DNA of 64,000 nt, taken from positions 224,046,085 to 224,110,084 of the forward strand of contig NC_134400.1 of NCBI RefSeq assembly GCF_050003625.1, in the 5' to 3' direction. Position numbers and translations under genes: made by a program. Below the pieces are notes generated by a model. The model searched no databases, was not told the DNA's origin, and worked only from the letters and a program-made list of their open reading frames with translations. Positions 21,570-34,101 of this stretch are shown piece by piece. Position 1 is the stretch's first letter; every line of letters begins with the position of its first letter. Origin of the DNA: Haematobia irritans (lineage: Eukaryota > Arthropoda > Insecta > Diptera > Muscidae).

Positions 21570-22800
21570 CGAGAGCGGTTCGGAAACTACTTAGCCTATC
21601 AATGAAAGAGAATAGTTAGTTTTTCAAAAATATTTTTATTTTTCAATATAATCTTCTGAAACTTCAATACACTTAGTCCAACGCTTTTCTAGCAATTTTA
21701 TCCCTTGATTAAAATAGTTTTCCTCAAGGTCTTCAAAATAGTGGTTTACAACTGCAATTGCATATTCATTTGAGGTAAAACGCTACCCAGCAAGGATTTT
21801 TTTTAGATTTGGGAACAAGTAAAAATCACTGGGAGCTAAATCAGGAGAATAAGGTGGGTGGTCAAGCAACTCGTACTTTAATTCGCACTCTTGTGCGCTG
21901 GTGCGTTGTCTTGATGAAAAATTATTTTTTTTGTGTTGTAAGCCAGGACATTTTTCTCGAATTTGTACATTTAATTGATCCAAAAAGTTGCAGTAGTACT
22001 CTGAATTTATTGTTTTACCCTTTTGCAGATAGTCACTCGATGAAATACCTTTGAAGTCCCAAAAAACCGTTGCCATAACCTTACTAGCCGATTGAATTGT
22101 TTTTGCCTTCTTTGGGGCACTTCCTCCAGCTTCAGTCCATTGTTTGGATTGTTCTTTTGTCTCTGGAGTATATTGGTGGATCATGTCTCATCAAGAGTCA
22201 TGAAACGACGCTTAAAATCCATTTTATTTCGCTTAAAACGATCCAAACAAACTTGAGAAATGTTCATTCTTATGCGTTTTTGATCGACTGTTAATAAATG
22301 CGGCACCCATCTTGGACCCGATCATTTGAGATGCCCATGATATTAGCAATTTCACGCACTTTTATTCGTCGATCATTTAATACCATACCATGCACTTTGG
22401 CTACAATTTCTGTTGTTGTTGTTGTTTTTGAACGTCCACTACGTGGTTCATCTTCAATGCTTGTACGACCACGTGTAAATTCAGCAACCCAATTTTTTAC
22501 TGTTGCATATGAAGGAGCAGTTTCACCTAACACATTCACCATATCATTATGAATTTCTTGTCCCGATAAACCTTTTTTTATGTAAATATTTAAAAAAAGC
22601 ACGCATTTCTAATTTTTCCGTTGTAAAAAAATTGCGGATGCGTCTTTTTTGAACACCTGTTTCTATATGAAGGAATTGCCAGATCAAAACAAAATTTAAC
22701 GTGTGTTCATAACAGAGATGGAAGTTTTCAAAACACTTCATTTGTTTCTGTTTATACTGCGCTTTTTGTGCTAGGCTAAGAAGTTTCCGAACTGCCCTAG
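21570..22800 (-). mobile_element. mariner element, inactive
   Basis: A 1,231-bp element flanked by TA at 21568-21569 and 22801-22802. Inverted ends of 29 bp agree at 25 positions and share GTTCGGAAACT and CTTAGCCTA. Length, TA target and encoded protein identify the Tc1/mariner superfamily. Transposition cuts and pastes at TA through a DD34D transposase. This copy cannot make that protein (see the transposase pseudogene). The subfamily is not assigned. Confidence 0.93.
21636..22620 (-). pseudogene. mariner transposase pseudogene
   Basis: The N-terminal helix-turn-helix region is clear: LEMRAFFKYLHKK, then after a frameshift SYATVKNWVAEF and DEPRSGRSKTTTTT. The catalytic part shows IHQYTPETKEQSKQW, KVMATVFWDFKG and HPPYSPDLAPSDFYLFPNL with the third aspartate of DD34D. 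HQDNAPAH, with the second aspartate, is readable only in a shifted frame. Lesions: frameshift in a T-run near 22568; about 15-20 codons missing near 22300; one base lost in the DETW block near 22183; an extra base in an A-run near 21930 plus a small deletion; a premature stop near 21785 before the usual C-terminus (NHYFEDLEENYF). The threonine run is a GTT/AAC microsatellite expansion. Confidence 0.9.
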
Positions 22801-22802
22801 TA

Positions 22803-25420
22803 TTTATTCGAGCTTATTGGACAGGAAGATTAAGGGAATTGATACGATTAAGTTACTGAAAAGAAATGCCAGATACCAATCCCGCAAGCCTGACTATACA
22901 TATGTTTCAGTATTGGCCACTACACATTTCCATAGTCTTTAGTGAGATCCTTATGAAATTTACATACGAAAATTATTCTTCCAAAATTGAACAATTTTTT
23001 CACCTTCACTGTGCATCATTTTTTCTTACAACTTACAATCCCTTAATCTTATTTCTTGATTCCGGTTTGTTACTCTAGTAGTACAACAACAATGTTATCG
23101 AAATCTGTCTTAATTTGGGGATTTTTTTTATAAAACGTACTTACAAATAGGATTTGCCTCTCAAGAATTTATTTTTACTTGAAGAATAGCATTATTTGTA
23201 TTTAAAAACGCATCTAAATTTGCAAATGCAAAATGTGATTAATATGTTTTTAAAGAATTTTAATATCCCAAGATGTAAAATGCACAACAACAAAGAATAA
23301 ATTTGCTTTTCAATACTGAGAAGTCAAAATTAAAAGAGAATTGTGTGTTAGATGAATCCCTTATACAATTCCCCGATTCAGAATCTATATCATAATAATG
23401 ATTTTAAAGTCGAAATCTTTGGAACCGGAAAAATATTTTATTTTTACACTAATCGGACCACCCTCGTATTTACAAGTACACTTTCACAAATGCTTTACGA
23501 AGGTGCAACACTTCAGCCCGATTCGATTACTGGCATATAAAAATATAATTTGATCTGTATCATTTGCATCTCATACACCCTACAAATTCCCATATTGTTA
23601 ATTTGTTTACTTAATTATACCGATAAGCTCCCCGGTGATGGTAGCATTGTCTATAGCAATAATGCATAATAATCTTAAGCGATAAGTTAAGTGTTAAACA
23701 AATTTACATATGCATGTTAATGCTAATTTTATTACGGCTCACTCCATTTGTCTATTTTTGTGTGAATCACAGTGCTTGTCAATTGTTTTCGGTGTACGCA
23801 CGAGCATTCTCTTCAATGAATATATAATTAATCACAGAGAGGGAGAGTGAGTGAGACAGAGAGAGAGAGCAATGGACAACCAACAATGCCCCTAATTCTA
23901 GTATAATCGTAAATGTCCTTTTGGTTCTCTCCACATTTGGTTGGTTTGAAATTCTTTGTACCAAAAATTCTGAATTTTAATTATCAGGAAAATAGCACAG
24001 ATTTAGCCTCAGACGTAGGAAGACGCATGCGCGACTTAAGACCACATCATGAGATACGCAACAACAACAGCAGCATCAGCAACAGCAGAAAAATGTTTAG
24101 CTTGTGTTAACTGAGGCATAAATTATGCATTTCCATGATGAAAAAGCCGGTACCCGCAACAACAACAACGGAATTCTGTTGCCTGGAATGTTTGATTAGG
24201 CGCCATCCATGTACGAGTAATTACCAATTCTAATGTTATGTTAATTTTTTTGTTTTGTTTTGGTTTTTTTAGCATTGTTGTTGTTGTTGTTTTCAAGCAA
24301 CATTTGATTAACATTTCGATATAGCAGCGAGTCAAGCAGCCAGTAAGGCAGTCAACCTTGTTAATAGTCGCCTGGTGGCAAGCAACAAATATGATAGTCT
24401 GTCTGCCTCATGAATATGTTGTTGACTTTGTGGCCAGACCACAGATCAGGAAGGATGCTGCTTCCTATTGCCTTTTTTTCTACTGGTCTTTTTTTTTGTG
24501 GTTTTGTTGTGCAAGAAGAGGGGAATTTTAAGTGACTTGTTGAATGGTGCTAATAATGCTATTAGCCCTTCTTTTTTAAAGTCCATCTTTTTGGTTCATA
24601 TTTTATGCATTTCTTTGGAGGATAGACAAAGTTATTTTGGCTTCTAGGATGCTTCTACATTGAGGGCAGCAATGTGTCGACTTAATAATTATGCCAGCTT
24701 CATTTGTACAATTTGATTTCTTTTTCGACTTTATGAAATTTTGATCCACTGACCCACTGAACTACTCTGCAAACCATTAAAATGTGATTTAGGTGCTAAA
24801 GGTAAAAGAGGTTCTTGTTTGCTAAAAGCGAAAATTTTCAATGGCTCGTCATACATAAATTTGGCCTTGGCATAATTTTTAGGACCAGGATTTCATGGCT
24901 ACATAATGAATAATTAATATTTCTTTTTCTCTGTCTCGGTGGAATACTTGGCATCCATATTGACAACATGGTGTCTGTTCACAGTTTCTCGTGGTTTGTT
25001 TAAATCATTTGGTATGCATTTCATATTTTTTTTTTAATTGAGCTGGTTGGTTAGGAGGACTTTAGACGACAAATCAAGGAAAAGAGGTGTCTTGGCGGTC
25101 CGTGTGTGTTGCAGACATATGTTTGCTACTTACATGGAATTGTTAATGATGATCGTTATGCTGATGGTGTTGCTCTTGCCGTCCGCGGTATTGTTTTCAT
25201 TTTCAATTATGAATAATTCAGTTTGTGGTTCACTTTGCCGCCCCAAATGTACATACACTTCTTTTAAGGGATGACCATTATAGGAATATTATAATGTTTG
25301 TCACCTTGAGGAAATTTTAATTTAATTGAATAAGAGAAATTTTAATAGAGAACAAAGTAGTGAAATTATTTTTTCTGTGTAAGTTATGTTATAGTGGCAG
25401 CTTCTTATGAAACTGAATAT
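22803..25420. other. Unidentified, repeat-poor sequence with simple repeats
   Basis: GA-rich DNA at 23838-23872 and (AAC)n/(GTT)n runs at 24155-24171 and 24276-24292 are visible. I see no TE ends before a small AT-rich scrap at 25310-25383 that closes with TTATTTTTTCTGTGTAA. Frames such as 24123-24335 and 25038-25274 have no recognisable domain. Candidate unique host DNA. Confidence 0.4.
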
Positions 25421-26903
25421 TTACACTGAAAAAACAATTTACCTAATATGAAAGATTATGCACCTTAAATTTTATGAAAATATTAAGAACAAGTTTCTTT
25501 AAAATAAAATCTTCAAAAAAAATCATATTTTTTTATTTAAAAATTTCTTTAAATTTAAGGAAGCTTTTAAATCGGTGTTTCTCCTTTAAAGCCGTTTGTC
25601 TCTGAAGATAGGCCACTTTGTTTAAAAAAAAAGAAAATTATTTATGATTTAAGTATTTAATCTTTAAATTACGTGAGATATTAAATATTTGAATTTAAAC
25701 CCAAAAAATCTCCCAATGCAATATAAGACATATTTTGAGGAATTTGGATATTTGGTTTAAAGTTTTGTTTTATTTTGTGAAATTAAGAAAAACTGTTTAC
25801 TTCAATTTAAGATTTTTAAGCCTCTAATGCCCCAATTTTTTGCCAGCTGATTAAATATTCAATGTTAACGACATAAAAGCAAGAAAACGCAATGCGGTAA
25901 AATTCTGTATATGCTGCAAAGCCTCTTGAATAGATTTTACTAAGTTTTATTTTTATTTTACCCATTTTTGTTGTCTTACTGATTTTACGAAGCCCGCCTA
26001 AAAGCGGGATTGGGCATTAGAGGGTTAAATAGACATTTCTTTGCACTGCAATAGTTTTTTTTAACATTTCACAAAAAGAGATCGACATTTCGATAAATGA
26101 GATCTGTATCCTAATTTAATTTTATACATTATCATTATCCTCCTTTGAAGTTATATGACTTTGAAACTAGGTAAATTTTCCTCAAAGATAAATGATATAT
26201 TGAATATTTGAAATGAAGATCAAAAGGCTTTGAATATACACTCAAAAAAAGTTTACTTGGATCCAAAGATTTTGACCTTCCCTTAAGGATTTTGGTATTG
26301 ATTCCGAGCCAAAGATGCGACTTCTTTAAAATAAAGACATTTTATACGGACCTTCCTGGCTTTAAATCCAGGATCAATAACATTAAAATTGGATACAGAT
26401 CTCATTCATCGAGTTTTTATTTTCCTTTTGCGATATATTAATAAAGATATTTATGTACAAACAAATTCCAATTTCAAAATCCAAATTATGTCAGGTACTT
26501 CAAAGTAAAAACAGTTTTCTTAATGCTAAAAAAAAACTTTAAACCAAAGATGCAAGGCCTTAAAATAAATCTTAGCCTATACTTGAAGTGTTTTTATCTG
26601 AAATTTAAAAATTCAATATGTCAGTTGAGTTAAAGACGATTTCTTTAAATTAAAAATGTTTTTCTTTATTTTAAGGAAAATTTGCCTTATTTCAAAGATC
26701 TACAACTTCAGCAGAGAGACGCAAAACTTCAAGATTTGTGTCCTAAATTTAATGAAAAAATTTTGAAGCAAGGATTATAAACTTTCTTTTAATTAAAATG
26801 TCATTGTTTTAAAGAATTTTGCCCTTAGCATTGCGTAAATTTCGAGTCCTAAAATTTAAGTTGCATAATATTCCATATTAGTTCAATATTTTTTTCAGTG
26901 TAA
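25421..26903. mobile_element. CACTGAAAAAA-type element, about 1.5 kb
   Basis: Terminal inverted repeats of about 54 bp: the left starts TTACACTGAAAAAAC and contains CTAATATG and TTATGCACCTTAAATTTTA. The right, read inverted, starts TTACACTGAAAAAAATATTG and contains CTAATATG and TTATGCAACTTAAATTTTA. The interior is very AT-rich with TTTAAAATAAAGACA and GATTCCGAGCCAAAGATGCG at 26298-26345, blocks shared with 1281-1690 and 61885-61925. A second internal terminus-like ACACTCAAAAAAAGTTTAC lies at 26239, so this may be two elements nested. No transposase frame. Confidence 0.65.
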
Positions 26904-27316
26904 GCTAAGGCATATTTTGGGGATTTTGAATGTTTGATTTTTTTTTTTTTTTTAAATTATGGAAACATTTTTTTAACTTCAAGTATCTGTTATAATTTGG
27001 ATTTTGAATCTGACATTTATTTGTACGAAATAGCTTCGTTAATATATCACGAAAAATAGAACAAAAATTCGATAAATGGTATCTGTATCTTATTTTTAAT
27101 TCTATACTGCCTTTAAATACGCGATTTAAAACAAGATATCTTCCTCGAACAATGCACACAGAAGATTATGGAAATTAGCATTACCCAGTGATGAAGTATG
27201 TATAGCCAGGCTTGTGTAGATTTGTATCTGGCATTTTCTGTTAGAGATGTTAATAATCCAAAATCCTTCATATTCCTGTCCAATGATTGACATTGAAATA
27301 ATTTGTAAAAGGTTTT
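26904..27316. other. AT-rich relic sequence
   Basis: GGCATATTTTGGGGATTTTG resembles GACATATTTTGAGGAATTTG at 25727. GAAATAGCTTCGTTAATATATC resembles GAATAGCTTTATTAAAATATC at 36496. So this is probably further CACTG-type relic material. No gene. Confidence 0.4.
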
Positions 27317-27928
27317 TATACCCTCCACCATAGGATGGGGGGTATATTAACTTTGTCATTCCGTTTGTAACACATCGAAATATTGCTCTAAGACCCCATA
27401 AAGTATATATATTCTGGGTCGTGGTGAAATTCTGAGTCGATCTGAGCATGTCCGTCCGTCTGATGCAGTTGAAAGTTGGTACGTTATGTTAATATATGGC
27501 CTCAAACACCCATGCAAAAATTGGTCGATATCGGTCCATAATTTTATATAGGCCCCATACAAACCGATCCCCAGATTTGACCTCCGGAGCACCTTGGAAG
27601 AGCAAAATTCTTCCCATTCGGTTGAAATTTGGTACGTGATGTTAGTATAGGGTATCCAACAACCATGCAGGAATTGGTTCCTATCAGTCCATAATAATAT
27701 ATAGTTCCCATATAAACCGATCCCCAGATTTGACCTCCGGTGCTTTTCGGAGAAGCAAAATTCATCCGATCTGGTTGAAATTTGGTACGTGGAGGTAGTA
27801 TATGATATTTAACAACCATGTGAGTTGAAATTTGTGGATGACAGTCTCTCGTAAAAGTTTCTACGCAATCCATGGTGGAGGGTACATAAGATTCGGCCTG
27901 GCCGAACTTACGGCCGTATATACTTGTT
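27317..27928 (-). mobile_element. 153-bp-unit element, family 2, short copy
   Basis: On the minus strand it begins AACAAGTATATACGGCCGTA, then the hairpin TTCGGCCAGGCCGAA and TGTACCCTCCACCATGG. It continues through two to three tandem units and GACGGACGGACATGC, and ends with CCTATGGTGGAGGGTATA. At 612 bp it is the shortest complete copy. It lacks the 29-bp minisatellite. Open frames of 78-140 codons across it are by-products of the repeat. Confidence 0.85.
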
Positions 27929-30442
27929 ATTTTAAAGAATCCGCATCTTTGTCTCGGAAATACCAAAATCTTTAGGTGAAGGTCAAATATACTGGTTTTT
28001 AGATAAATCTTCAGAGTAATGAACTGTGAAACATATTAAGCTTAAAACGACGAAAAATATTCACGAAATTCTTCACACTTTCTGTCTGGATCTTAATTCC
28101 GTCCTGCTAGTTTAAGATCATTGCAATCACCTTCCTGACTATAATTAGGGGTGTTAACACATCATGAAATCCAATCAAATCGATCATATTTTCCCAATTA
28201 CTATCGTCGTGGTTAGTAATCAATGCAGTCCACCAATGATAATTATGAGGAGGATGATGGCATCAGTCTGGCGTTCAGCCTGTTTTGCATTATGCATGAC
28301 AATCGTTGCCAATGTGTCAATCACACAATTATGTATTTACCGCAGACACAAAGGCGACACCGACGTTAGCAAAAGGCGTAGGAACACATGTTCTTGCAGT
28401 TTGCGCTTTTTTTTTTTTGCAATTAATTATACATTGCTCGATTTGGTCATACAGTGGGCAAGTATTTCTGATTCCTGTCCATATGAAGAGAATTGAAATC
28501 GATATTTATATTGTAATGATGAATTGTTTGATAATGTGGGAAATGCCTTCTAGAGCTTTAAGCCAACAACAACAGATCTGGGGCTCATTTGGAATTGTGC
28601 ATCCCATCCATAGTGGATGTCCATTCTTGGAAACGCTAATGCATAACATTGAGCGAACATTTATGGTTAGCAAATTATATCGAAGTAATTGATGCACATT
28701 GACGGGTATTCCTCCAAGTAAACTGAATAGATAGATAGACCATTCCCATCAACGATGATGAGAAATTCTTGGAAAAAATGGCGATATTCCACAAATGAGG
28801 AATGCTAGTATTCGCTCATGATGTTAGTAGAGATATAAACATAGAATTTATGTAAATCGATTTCTTCAACCGTTTCACTAGATCGAAATAATTGCGAAAT
28901 AAAAGTGTTAAGATGGAATGTTTATTTCATATTTTAACTATTTTCTTGGGAATATTATCTACGCTGTATTTTCTATTTACTTAAATTGCTTTGATATGGA
29001 TTCCCAGCTAAATATGCGAAGAATTAAACTAACGATACATTTAACATGCAATCCACTTTAGAATTAAGTTTTGCGTATTTGATGCTACGACACAAATATA
29101 AATTTACTAGATTTTCTGTCTTTGTAGCCATGTAATATCAAAGTCCTTCATAAATGTGTAAAAGGTAACTTTGCAACTCAATATTCAAAATTCATTTAGA
29201 AATTAACTTCATTGTATAAATTATGCCATTTTTAAAAAAAAGAGTATTTTAAATTTTTTTTTATAGACGTCTACTATTTTTGATCGCCTTTTAGATTTAT
29301 GTTAAAGATACATTAGTTATGAAGAATTTTTCAGAATTATTAAAGGCAAGCTCAAAACAAAATTTTTCCCTTAAAGATACCATTTGTAAAACTCAAAGAT
29401 GCAGAATTCTCCATATCAATTGTGACCAATACGTGAAGCTTTTTATCTTTAAGTACTAGATTCAAAGATTATCATTGAATTTAAAGTTAATATCATAAAA
29501 TCAAAACATTTTTCTTTACATCAAAGATGAATCAAATAATAATTAAAATTAATTGAAGTTTTTTCAGTAACAGGCAAAAGGCTTCAACGGAGGGACTCAA
29601 CTTTCAAACCTGGGTGTTCTAAATTTACAAAAATAAAATTGTAAAGAAAAAATTATTAGCTTCATTTTAAATAAAATTTCTTCATATTAAGGAAACGTGT
29701 CCTTGTTGTTAATAAATTCAGTGTCCTAAAATTAATGCCTGGACTCTCCCCATTCTGTGTTTTGTAGAATATCAAATTGGTCAATTTAAAGAAGCATTGG
29801 CATTCATATCCACATATTTCTACGAAAAATTTAACTCAACGTATATCCGTATTGTTATACGTAGCATTGTACTGAAATAAGTTTGCTTGGATCTAAAGCT
29901 TTTGACCATCCGTTAGAGCGTTTAGTATTAATTTCGTCTTCTTTAAAATAAAGAAATTTGCACGAAAATTTATTCAAATATTCAATATCTGAATCAATTT
30001 GAAGATTATTTCTTTAAATCAAAAATGTTTTTCTTTAATTTAGATAAATTTTCCGTACTTCAACGACATACGACTTTAACGAAAGGACGAAAATTTCAAA
30101 GATTCACATTCTATATTTAATGAAAAATTAATTGTAATGAAAATTAAAGCATTAGTTATGAAGTTTATTCTAACTACAATTTCTTAATTTAATTACTTTA
30201 AATTAAAATTTAAAAAAAATATTAATTTATTTAATTTAAAGAAATTCCGAAATTTGGTGTCCTAAAATTAAGTTTGCATAATATTAGATGAATTGATTTC
30301 CAGTGGACATTTATAAAAAACAACTTCCGTAATATTAACGAACTTTATAATTAATCTTTGGTCAAAGGAACAAATTTTCTTATGGACATTAAAATTTTCC
30401 CGTTTGTAAAGAATTTCTAATAGCATTGGTTAGTTATAGTGG
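27929..30442. other. Unidentified sequence with CACTG-type relics
   Basis: 27932-28020 and 29870-30300 contain words of the CACTG-type elements (AAAATCTTTAGGTGAAGGTC; TTGGATCTAAAGCTTTTGACC; TTCTTTAAAATAAAGAAA; TAAAATTAAGTTTGCATAAT). 28100-28900 appears unique. Frames at 28164-28496 and 28306-28692 show no domain. Confidence 0.4.
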
Positions 30443-30627
30443 TAGGTTAGATTAGGTATTGTGGCAGCCCAATATTTCAGGTTTATTTCGACTATTCAGT
30501 CAATTGTGATACCTCAGTAGTGAACTTCTCTCTTATCACTGAGTGCTGCTCGATTCTATGTTGAGTGATTAGTCGTTACTGGGATTGAACCTATGACCCG
30601 TTGTATGCGAAGTGAGCATGATACCCA
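30443..30627 (-). mobile_element. tRNA-derived SINE with internal deletion
   Basis: The 3' side (TAGGTTAGATTAGGTATTGTG, ATTCAGTCAATTGTGATACC, TTATCACTGAGTGCTGC) is joined directly to the tRNA-like head (GATTGAACCTATGACCCGTTG, GAGCATGATACCCAC). About 150 bp of body is missing. Confidence 0.75.
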
Positions 30628-30890
30628 CACTGGAAAAAAAGCATGTCCGGTTCCAAAGATTTTCTCTTTACTTTAAAAATTTTGGTATGGATTCCGAGCC
30701 AAAGAAGCGGAGAGTACAAGTAAGGATACTTTTAAGGCACAATTCTCTTTTAAATTTAGGCTTTGTGTACTTGCTTCTAGGAAGCACATTTTAATTTTTC
30801 GTTTTGTCAGCTTTTTTTCTTCATATACCATCAAAGTCATTTAAAAACGAGTTAACGACAACTTTATTTTATAAATTATCGCCTATGTTA
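30628..30890 (+). mobile_element. CACTG-type MITE, left part
   Basis: CACTGGAAAAAAAGCATGTC, CGGTTCCAAAGATTTTCTC and ATGGATTCCGAGCCAAAGAAGCG match 61830 onward. The copy fades out near 30890, without its right end. Confidence 0.65.
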
Positions 30891-33819
30891 AAGTTTTTAG
30901 TTTTCGGCTGAAACTTGGAGTTTTTGGGTTTCAAAATATCTTGCTGGCATGATTATATGTCACATTCTCTTATATCGTTGTTTTGTTCTCCTTTCCTGAA
31001 ATACGTTACAAAAGTTTCCAATGACTCAGCTATGTAACTGCCAAACTACAAACGATAACATTTAAATGTCATCATCGAGATATTTGCGAAAGACTCCAGT
31101 TTGTCTTTGTCAACAATTTTGAAATTTGCAAACTAAAGTTCCCACGATCGCTCATCTTCCAACTCATCCCAAAGGTTCAGGACTATCTAATCAATATTCA
31201 TAATAAATGGAGACAACAACAAAGATAAAAACATCTATGGCAAATACGTTACACCATCGGCAAAAAAAAAAAAAAACAATAGAAAGAAGCGCATCATTTG
31301 CAAAATGACAAAAACAATCCTTTCCATCCTCTGCGTTTAGTGCTGTCTCAAGCAGATAAATATCCTGGCAAAAACCCCTTTTAACGAAACTAAGTTTGAC
31401 ATAGCAAATTCCTATGCATTGATGATGGGGTTAAATTTGAATTTTCGCATGCAAAAATTATGCCGATCAAGCCTATGCAACATAAAGGACAACGGCAACG
31501 ATGGCCGGGATCCTTGTAAGGATGAGTTTGGCAATTTATTATCCTTGATTGCATCTTCTGTTTATCTAATGTCTTTAAATTAATAAAAGGATTCATGGAA
31601 GATCGAAGAAGATCTTCTCAAAATAGCAACAACAACAACAGCATTGAACATCATTCAATTTTCATGGGAACAAAAATTTAAATTTCTAACCCCTTTCGTT
31701 ATTCCTTTATTTCGTTTGTTTGCCTATGGCAAGGCTATGGTATATCGCGAAGCTTGAGAAAATTTAAATGCGTATGCAAAAAAGGTCACTTCTTGGGTAG
31801 ATTACGCAAATCAACCCCCTTTTCCAGCACCAAACACACTCACACACCAGGGCTGTCATGAATATCCTAAGACAATCGACCGGGCCATAAGATAGACACC
31901 TTCCCTTTTGCGCTTTGCCCAACGCATAGCTTCCCTTATTTGAATACTCATCTTCAGAAGATCAGAAACGCATTTCGCATTCATGAAAATTCTGCGCATG
32001 TGTGGCAGAGTCTGAGTGTACGCAAAAAACCTTGTTTTTTTTAATTATCTAAGACAAACATTGAAATGGATTAGGGATGTCATGCCAAGGAAATAATCTT
32101 AGTTTTTATCACAGATGCCGATAAAAGAATTGAAAATAAAAATCAAAAAATTAAAAAATAAAACTTATGTTTCACATCAAAATGAGATCAAATCCTGTTT
32201 GTTTGTTTTCTTGTGGCTTGGTCAATTTCTATTATAATTGTGCTAAGGCGATTTTAAAGAGCGAATTGCAGCACTGGAGATCAATGATATAATTGCGATT
32301 CATATCTACGAGTATCGAGGCAAAGGAAGTCTATATTGAGGACTAATTCATTTTCAATTTTTATTGTAATCTTAGTACACTTGGAATAGGGAAGTTTTTC
32401 AAGGTGGAATTGCTAAGACATTCCTATAAGACAGTGAATTTTGTATGGATTCCGATTTGGGAACGTGATCAGAGGTTCGAAGTTCTAATATTATACCAAG
32501 AATACCAAAATTATCAATTTATTTAAAAATTGCAGTGTCATCCTTAATGGCATCCCTAAACCTACCCCTTTTCTTAGATGATTGCCTCAAGAAATAACTC
32601 AGAGTTCAAAGGCTTCTCTATGCTATCACGAAAATGATCATCTAACAAAAGACAAGCCATAGAGATATGTGTCATTTTCTCCTCAATTCATCCTATTCTC
32701 ATGCAAATTTCCATAAATTTGAAACCAGAGCACATCATTCCACATCATCTTGGATCCTTGGCAACCACCACTATTCCTAGATCTAGGACACTTATAAGGC
32801 AAACAAGCCACAAGAAGAAAAAAAAAAACGAAACCAAAGAACAAAGGGAAAGGTCTCTTGGGTTCAAAGATTTCATTTGGGTTGAATGAATGTTCCTTTG
32901 TTTGCACAGAAGATGTCAGCAGCCCAACAAATGTAATCCCTTTTCTTCATGGTCCGCACTCCCTCCCTCCTCATCGAATGGGTTGCCTAATGGGGTGAAA
33001 GTTGAAGCCCATGATAAAGGAGGAAAATATCTTCACGTGTTCCTTCCGTTGTTGCGGCAAGGAAAAGGAGTACCAGTCCATTTAAATTATCCACCCAGGC
33101 GCACAAATGATCGAGCAAAGGGTGCAACCTAACTCTCCCATTTTCTTGGATGAATGTGGCAATTTTCGCAAAATAAGGATTAAATGATTTGTGACAGCCG
33201 ACATGATTACGGGGTGATATGCAAATTTTTGCAAATTGAAATTTGCATAGGCATTGTTGCAAAAATTCGAAAAATAGAAATTGCATTAACGATCGAGCAT
33301 TGATTGGTAATTTATGCACAAAATACTTTAACCTTTAACCATGTGCAAATATTCGATCACCTTGGTGGCACCCATATATCGACACCCCAATTGCAAATGT
33401 GCACAAAATAAAGGGGTATGCATTAGGTGCCTTCTTGGATTTCGCAATTCGTTTTTTGTTTTAATTTATTCATAATCTTCTTGGGCAAATCTTAAATTTC
33501 GCTTCTTCAACAAAAGGAAATTCGTTATTTTTTTCTGAATGCCACCCAAACAAAGGCGGAAATTTGCTTACGCCTTACTTTGCATATTGCGCATGCGTGC
33601 GAACCCAACACATGTCCTGGCTGCTAAGAAAATGAAATTGAATCGCAATGTGGCAAAAGGGTTTTTCTTATGAAAATTTTAATTTATTACGTTTTCTTTC
33701 ATTTGATTTAGATTTCCAAGGTGCTTATATCCGGTTTAGGAATTCCCTTAAGAAATGGGAAAGAGTGAAATGGCATTCAAAAATTCTAGGATAATTTATT
33801 TTTCTTTGCAAAAATTTAA
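30891..33819. other. Repeat-poor sequence, possibly host intronic or intergenic
   Basis: Nothing here matches a repeat elsewhere in the window. Base composition is less AT-rich than the MITE regions. Frames such as 32890-33132 and 32987-33319 overlap on opposite strands and show no domain. The stretch 33170-33430 is rich in TTTGCA/TGCAAA words. I can name no gene or RNA. Confidence 0.4.
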
Positions 33820-34037
33820 TACACTGACAGAAAAGGTTTTGTAATATTAAAGAAAATTTTCATTAAAATTAAGCAAACGAAGCTATTTCATTAAAAATTC
33901 AAATTTTCGTCATTTCTTTCCTTCTTTATTATTAATTATAAACGACACATTTCACGCTATTATGAACATCTTCATGATAAATTTTCGTTTTTCCAACGAA
34001 AATATTTACTTGACTCAAGTTTAATGGAATTTCACAC
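33820..34037. mobile_element. TTCGTTA-rich MITE, diverged
   Basis: ATACACTGACAGAAAAGG on the left and TTCACACATACAGTG on the right are inverted. GAAAATTTTCATTAAAATTA and TTTTCGTTTTTCCAACGAAAAT resemble inner blocks of 48984-49216. Confidence 0.45.
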
Positions 34038-34101
34038 ATACAGTGCTGTTAAAAAATTTACAAGCACAACGCCTATTTGATAATTCATAAAATTAATTAT
34101 A

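Noticed and set aside
32890..33319. A host exon suggested by less AT-rich composition
   Set aside because: Open frames overlap on both strands, have no domain, and I see no convincing splice sites or codon bias.
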